From assembly GCA_905373475.1 (NCBI GenBank), contig CAJPTC010000033.1, positions 1 to 28,209 of the forward strand: 28,209 nucleotides of DNA. Reading direction: 5' to 3'. The notes beneath the pieces were generated by a model. The model searched no databases and was not told the DNA's origin. It saw only the letters and a program-made list of their open reading frames with translations. Below are positions 24,076 to 28,209 of this stretch, one piece after another. Source of the stretch: Bacteroidia bacterium (lineage in GTDB: Bacteria > Bacteroidota > Bacteroidia > Bacteroidales > CAJPTX01). Made by a program: the position numbers and the translations under genes. The number at the start of each line of letters is the position of its first letter. Position 1 is the stretch's first letter.

Positions 24076-25239
24076 CTAATAGCGTTCTTGTTCTTCTCCG
24101 TCAGGTTGTTCTTCAAATTCGGCGATGGTCATCTTCTTCTTGTCCATGGCTCGCCACGCGTACCATATATAGGCAACGACGAAAGGAATAAGAAGCGATA
24201 CAACACTCATAACCTTAAGAGTGAACTCGCTGGAGGAACTATTGTAAATGGTAAGCGAGCTTTGAAGGTCGGCTACAGAGGGGTAAAAACTTGTGTTGTT
24301 GTACCCTACATTCAACAACAGTGCCAGTACAGTAAGAATCGAGCCAATGCCCGCGAACCAGATCCCGCGCCGCGTACGACGAAGCAGGGTAGCAATTATC
24401 CCAAATAATACGGCTACAACCCCTACAAGAAAGGCTACAAGGAGCACTGGCATTTGTAGGAAGTTTAAGAGGTATTTGTGGGGTTGTAGGTATACCCGTG
24501 CAGGAGTACTTGTGGGGTCTACGGCAAAGCCATCGCTCAAGAAGATGGAAACTACGAATGCCACGAAGAAAATTACGAAGGGTATCGCATTGTATAAAAG
24601 GAGTCTACGAGCACGCTTGAGGATAATATCATCATCAATTAGGTTGATAAAATAGAGCAACCCCAGTGCGCGAGCAAGAAAACAAACGGCAATGCCGAGC
24701 ATCAGGTTGCGCGCATCGAGTACAGCTTCAAGTCCATGCCACGGATTGTTCCAATAAGAGATAATGGGCTGGTTCAGGTTGGTTAGTGCCGAGAGGTTGG
24801 CTGTAAAGTCCGAGCCCGTAAAAAACGTACCCACGGCTACGCCCAAAAGTATTGTACCGAGGATTCCGTTCAGGTAAAGGAATAGTTCAAAGGTACGCTT
24901 CCCGAGCAAGTTCTTGGGCTTAGTACGGAATTCGTAGGCCACAGCTTGCAATACGAACAGGAGCAGGATAGATATCCAGACCCAATACGCCCCGCCAAAA
25001 CTCGTGGAATAGAAGAGCGGAAAAGAGGCAAAAAATGCTCCGCCGAAGGTTACAAGAGTGGTAAAGGTAAACTCCCACTTACGCCCCATGGCATTAACAA
25101 GTAATAGGCGTTCGCGTTCGTTGCGCGCTAGGCTGAAAAGGAAGGTTTGCCCCCCTTGCACGAAGAGTAAAAATACGAGGAGTGCTCCGAGGAGGGAGAC
25201 CAGAAACCACCAGTAGTGTTGTAAAAATTCATACGTCAT
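24076..25239 (-). CDS. cydB: Cytochrome bd quinol oxidase subunit II
   Basis: CydB is the structural partner of CydA in the cytochrome bd oxidase, which oxidises quinol and reduces oxygen to water with high affinity in the cytoplasmic membrane. The 387 residues have the expected eight or nine hydrophobic helices, from FLQHYWWFLVSLLGALLVFLLFVQGG (5-30) to VVSLLIPFVVAYIWYAWRA near 345-365. The FVQGGQTFLF stretch is typical of the first helix end. A full Shine-Dalgarno GGAGGA (25247-25252) lies 7 bases before the ATG. cydA ends 19 bases upstream and the 33-codon gene begins 19 bases downstream. Confidence 0.93.
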   Translation of the reverse strand: MTYEFLQHYWWFLVSLLGALLVFLLFVQGGQTFLFSLARNERERLLLVNAMGRKWEFTFTTLVTFGGAFFASFPLFYSTSFGGAYWVWISILLLFVLQAVAYEFRTKPKNLLGKRTFELFLYLNGILGTILLGVAVGTFFTGSDFTANLSALTNLNQPIISYWNNPWHGLEAVLDARNLMLGIAVCFLARALGLLYFINLIDDDIILKRARRLLLYNAIPFVIFFVAFVVSIFLSDGFAVDPTSTPARVYLQPHKYLLNFLQMPVLLVAFLVGVVAVLFGIIATLLRRTRRGIWFAGIGSILTVLALLLNVGYNNTSFYPSVADLQSSLTIYNSSSSEFTLKVMSVVSLLIPFVVAYIWYAWRAMDKKKMTIAEFEEQPDGEEQERY

Positions 25240-25258
25240 TTCTAATTCCTCCGTCAGA

Positions 25259-26797
25259 CTATTTTTCTTTAGGTCCGAGTTTTATCTGTTTCACCATGAT
25301 GCTAAGCTCGGCAATGAGTAGAACTGTAAAGAGTACGGCAAAGATGATGAAGGTAACCTGTACGGCACTTGCATCGATGCGCGATACGGCGGCGAATGTG
25401 GGCATAATGTCCTGTATAACCCACGGTTGACGCCCAACCTCGGCAACTATCCATCCAGCTTGGCTACATAGATAAACCAGCGGTATCATAACAATGGAGG
25501 CTATGAGCAACCAGCGAGGCTTGAAAGTCCGTTTCCAACTGTAGTAAAGTACCACAATGAAAAATAGGAGGAAAAGCCCTCCCAGTAGTACCATAATATG
25601 GAAAGCATAGAACGAAAGCGGTACGTTGGGAACTATGCTCTTTGTGTCGTTGAGATAGCCGTAACCAAAGTACTTGAAGTTTTGTTCGAGCTCTGCACGT
25701 GCGGTAGCCATGCCCTCTTTGTCGCCAGCTTCGCGGAATTCCGTATAGCGACGTAGGGCGTTAATGGCAGTGCGCCCCATCTCAATTTTTTGTTGTGCCG
25801 AGGGCTCTTGTATCTGCTCCCCATTGGGGGCTGTGTAGCTAAAGCCACCCTCCAGAAGGTCTTCTACGCCAGGCACAAATGCATTGAAATCGTGGTAACC
25901 CAACCAAGAGAGCACGTGCGGTATCTCTATTTTGACGAGGAAGGGGTCTTTTTCATCGCCAACCGTCTTTGAAGGATTTAGTACACCTACCGCGACCAGT
26001 CCTGCTCCTTCTTTGCCACGATAGAGACCTTCCATGGCAGCAAGTTTCATGGGCTGCTTTTGTGCCACTTGATAGGCAGAGCCGTCGCCCGTAGCAATGA
26101 CAGCAAGCAAGGATAAGAAGCCAAAGATGCCCGCCACAAGTATACTACGCTGTGCCAACAAGAGGTGACGCCCTTTTAGGATGAACCACGCACTAACGCC
26201 GATAACGAATATGGCAGCGAGGACGTAGCCCGAGGTTACAGTGTGTAAAAATTTGTTGATAGCCACGGGCGAAAAGAGTACTTCCGTGAAACTAATCATC
26301 TCGTTGCGCGCAGTGTCTGGGTTAAAATGCATGCCCGCGGGGAACTGCATCCAGCCATTAGCAACGAGTATCCAGAGCGCCGAGATGTTCGACCCAATGG
26401 CCGTAAGCCACGTTGCCGTAAGGTGAAAACGTTTGCTTACTTTGTTCCAGCCAAAGAACATAACGGCAATAAACGTGGACTCCATGAAGAATGCCATAAT
26501 GCCTTCTATGGCGAGCGGCGCACCAAAAATATCGCCCACAAACCACGAATAGTTGCTCCAGTTTGTGCCGAACTCGAATTCGAGTATCAGCCCCGTAGCT
26601 ACACCAATGGCGAAGTTGACTCCGAAAAGTCGCATCCAGAACTTGGTAGCTTGCTTCCATTGTTCGTCGCCGGTGCGTACGTAGAGCGTTTCCATGAACG
26701 CAATAATAAACGTAAGCCCTAGGGTAAGCGGCACAAACAGCCAGTGATACATGGCCGTGAGTGCAAACTGAGCTCGCGACCAATCGACGAGCGACAT
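25259..26797 (-). CDS. cydA: Cytochrome bd quinol oxidase subunit I
   Basis: CydA carries hemes b558, b595 and d and the quinol site. I start it at 26797 (MSLVDWSRAQFAL, 512 residues) because AGAAGGAG (26803-26810) lies 5 bases before that ATG; an ATG at 26815, directly after the DUF4492 stop, would add six residues and lacks such a site. The heme ligand His18 is in YHWLFVPLTLGL, a second ligand is in FLHTVTSGYVLAA, and GRQPWVIQDIMPT near the end is the signature segment. The periplasmic Q-loop contains KIEIPHVLSWLGYHD and a long insert rich in Glu and Ala. The order DUF4492, cydA, cydB is the usual Bacteroidetes arrangement. It probably removes oxygen for a microaerotolerant anaerobe. Confidence 0.96.
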   Translation of the reverse strand: MSLVDWSRAQFALTAMYHWLFVPLTLGLTFIIAFMETLYVRTGDEQWKQATKFWMRLFGVNFAIGVATGLILEFEFGTNWSNYSWFVGDIFGAPLAIEGIMAFFMESTFIAVMFFGWNKVSKRFHLTATWLTAIGSNISALWILVANGWMQFPAGMHFNPDTARNEMISFTEVLFSPVAINKFLHTVTSGYVLAAIFVIGVSAWFILKGRHLLLAQRSILVAGIFGFLSLLAVIATGDGSAYQVAQKQPMKLAAMEGLYRGKEGAGLVAVGVLNPSKTVGDEKDPFLVKIEIPHVLSWLGYHDFNAFVPGVEDLLEGGFSYTAPNGEQIQEPSAQQKIEMGRTAINALRRYTEFREAGDKEGMATARAELEQNFKYFGYGYLNDTKSIVPNVPLSFYAFHIMVLLGGLFLLFFIVVLYYSWKRTFKPRWLLIASIVMIPLVYLCSQAGWIVAEVGRQPWVIQDIMPTFAAVSRIDASAVQVTFIIFAVLFTVLLIAELSIMVKQIKLGPKEK

Positions 26798-26815
26798 ATC
26801 TACTCCTTCTAACAT

Positions 26816-27034
26816 CTATTTTCTCTGTCGAGTTAATTCCTGTAACACATATTCGCTTCGAGCCTCATCGGTCTCGAAGTTCGTTTTCAAAAAGTTTGGG
26901 AAAAAGAAGATTCGTAGAATAAGGAACATGATGGTGAGCTTAATAAGGATCATGATCCAGAGGGTACGTCCTACGGTCATGCTCCGAAAACCGTCGTAGT
27001 AGAAACGGAAGATCCGTTGTAGAAGATTACTCAT
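26816..27034 (-). CDS. DUF4492 small membrane protein of the cytochrome bd operon
   Basis: This 72-residue protein has one transmembrane helix (about 25-47, WIMILIKLTIMFLILRIFFF) after a short amphipathic start (LLQRIFRFYYDGFRSMTVG). The pattern YxDGFRxMTxGRxLW followed by KL and FFFPxFL is that of the DUF4492 family, which in Bacteroidetes and Campylobacterota is found immediately upstream of cydA. A role in assembly or as an accessory subunit is assumed from this linkage; no reaction is known. It opens the operon, with a TAATTTTG -7 box 38 bases upstream, and cydA follows after 18 bases. Confidence 0.85.
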   Translation of the reverse strand: MSNLLQRIFRFYYDGFRSMTVGRTLWIMILIKLTIMFLILRIFFFPNFLKTNFETDEARSEYVLQELTRQRK

Positions 27035-27072
27035 CTGCTACGAGAAATTTGTTTTTATGCGAAAAATGCATG

Positions 27073-27080
27073 CAAAATTA
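27073..27080 (-). promoter_or_regulatory. Promoter -7 box of the cytochrome bd operon
   Basis: On the minus strand TAATTTTG matches TAnnTTTG, 38 bases before the DUF4492 ATG. A partial TTTTAG lies in the -33 area. I see no recognisable FNR-type palindrome next to it. Confidence 0.55.
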
Positions 27081-27145
27081 TGCGCTTCGTTTGCTAAAAC
27101 GCAGTATTAGGGAAATTGTTCAGAACAGATTCTCGATACAAGGCA

Positions 27146-27931
27146 CTACTGGAGGAGTTCAGGCAATTTCCAAGCTTGAATGTGCCGTATTCCATTGCGT
27201 AAGGGCATCGTAAAATCATCGAGCGAAACAACAATTTTCTCAAAACTATCGGAAATCGTTTCAAGAGTCGAATATTCGCGTTCTACAGTTGTTTCGTCGA
27301 CAAGTAGGTAAGCACATTGGAGATATATGACCCTGTCGGCTTTACGAGCAACAAAATCTACTTCCTTCCCTTTCCTTACACCTGTATAAACCAGATAACC
27401 CTCGCGGCGCAATTCAAGGTAAACAAGGTTTTCGAGCAAGTAACCGAAACCGTAGCCATAGCTAGGATAGAGGTAGTTTCGGTAAGCCAGATCATTAACG
27501 TAATACTTTGCATTGCCTGCAATAATGTCTTTGCCTCGAATATCGTAACGGTCGCAACGGTGCACGAGGAAAGTGTCCTCTATATACCCGATGTAGTTCG
27601 CCACAGCGTCATAGCTCGTCTTTCGTCCCTGCCCTTTGAAATAGTTCACGGCAGCACCTACCGAAATGAGGTTCGAGGCGTTGTTCACCAAGAAAACAAA
27701 GATGTCTTCGAGTAGCTTAGGATCGCGGATACTATGGCGCTGGATGATGTCGCGCAGCAATACGGTGTCCTTAATCGCAGACACGTAGTTGCGTTTCATC
27801 TCGGGCTGCGATAAGGCAAGAAGTTCGGGGAGAGCGCCGCTCGTCATGTATTCCATGTAGCATGCCTTGTTCTGCTCTTTGCCACTGATGCCAGCATATT
27901 CCGAAAAACTAAATGGGAATATCTCGAAGCT
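27146..27931 (-). pseudogene. AAA ATPase/DUF4143 protein, N-terminal half missing
   Basis: Intact members are about 380-430 residues: an AAA_14 ATPase domain with Walker motifs, then DUF4143, which has a nuclease-like end. Here only the second part remains. The frame is open from a TAG at 27932-27934 to the stop at 27146 (261 codons), and its first codons read SFEIFPFSFSEYAG, the conserved join between the two domains. The rest, with MTSGALPELLAL, LLRDIIQRHSIRD, YIGYIEDTFLVHR, LENLVYLELRREGYLVYTG and KGKEVDFVARK, is a well-kept DUF4143 domain. An ATG at 27856 would give 236 residues but lies inside the domain. The loss begins exactly where the hairpin array starts. Function as an ATPase is impossible; expression of the remnant is unknown. 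Confidence 0.85.
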
Positions 27932-28209
27932 CTATTGTCCCTTGTAGGGTGTAGGGGCAAAACCTGATTCGCCCAAAATGCGCAACGCGCGTTTTATTTG
28001 ATTACATCATTGTAGGGAGAGGCGCGCCTCACCCTTCTTATTTGATATTATCTATTGTCCCTGGTAGGGGCGAAACCTGATTCGCCCAAATCGGCATAAC
28101 ATGCCGAATATTATCGCATCGCAATACGCATAAACATTGAACAACATCTCGTATGGGCGATGGCGTGCCTCGCCCAATTCGGCATAACGTACCGAATTTA
28201 TCATGTCGT
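27931..28209. repeat. Array of GTAG-headed hairpins (REP-like composite elements)
   Basis: Seven back-to-back palindromes occupy the window end: 27951-27974, 27975-27995 (AAAATGCGC-AAC-GCGCGTTTT), 28012-28035 (core GAGGCGCGCCTC), 28064-28087 (GGGCGAA, loop ACCTGA, TTCGCCC), 28091-28107 (TCGGCAT-AAC-ATGCCGA), 28151-28175 (GGGCGA, GGC, GCC, TCGCCC) and 28176-28198. They form units of a GGG/CCC hairpin followed directly by a second hairpin. The lead-in TCTATTGTCCCT occurs at 27931 and 28051. Three of the four GGG/CCC hairpins begin with GTAG and one with GTAT. The array may continue past the window. Confidence 0.75.

Noticed and set aside
27146..27856. Intact 236-residue gene starting at 27856
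   Set aside because: Conserved domain sequence continues in frame upstream of that ATG to 27931, so the gene is a fragment rather than a short complete protein.
27931..28209. CRISPR array
   Set aside because: Repeats are palindromes of differing sequence and unequal spacing, with no constant repeat-spacer pattern and no cas genes.

Overview
The window looks like a Bacteroidales chromosome, probably a Porphyromonas-like anaerobe or a relative. The reasons are the Bacteroidetes -7 promoter box TAnnTTTG in front of eight transcription units, a PorZ-type type IX secretion protein with a C-terminal sorting domain, surface lipoproteins paired with a TonB receptor, and the DUF4492-cydA-cydB arrangement. 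No rRNA, tRNA, CRISPR array, complete insertion sequence or transposase is visible.

Layout. The left end (1-113) holds a REP-like hairpin and a 7-bp tandem repeat. rpoN-ogt runs leftward (sigma-54 and O6-alkylguanine repair), as does a small outer-membrane barrel gene with its own promoter and terminator. A gap of about 600 bases follows. A rightward run then encodes ElbB, PlsC, a family 2 glycosyltransferase and malate dehydrogenase. Next comes a TonB receptor and two surface lipoproteins (7249-11833), best read as a BtuB-BtuG-type cobalamin uptake locus. An AT-rich AbiEi/AbiEii toxin-antitoxin pair (12036-13630) lies between strong hairpins. A rightward cluster follows: rfbC, rfbD, phosphohexomutase, rdgB, porZ, recO. 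It combines nucleotide-sugar synthesis, nucleotide-pool cleaning, the type IX attachment complex and DNA repair; from rfbD on the genes are at most 11 bases apart or overlap. A large M16 zinc peptidase points back at recO. The leftward cytochrome bd operon reads DUF4492, cydA, cydB and then a 33-codon membrane-peptide gene, ending at a textbook terminator. The right end has an AAA/DUF4143 protein gene missing its ATPase half, broken exactly where an array of GTAG-headed hairpins begins.

How the genes fit together. Cytochrome bd and malate dehydrogenase suit an anaerobe that scavenges oxygen. The receptor and lipoproteins import a scarce cofactor. The sugar genes could feed the lipopolysaccharide that PorZ binds during cargo attachment.

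The most interesting items are the unannotated CydX-like peptide after cydB, the composite two-hairpin REP-like array with the broken gene at its edge, the competing hairpins in the btuB leader, and the co-clustering of porZ with dTDP-rhamnose genes.
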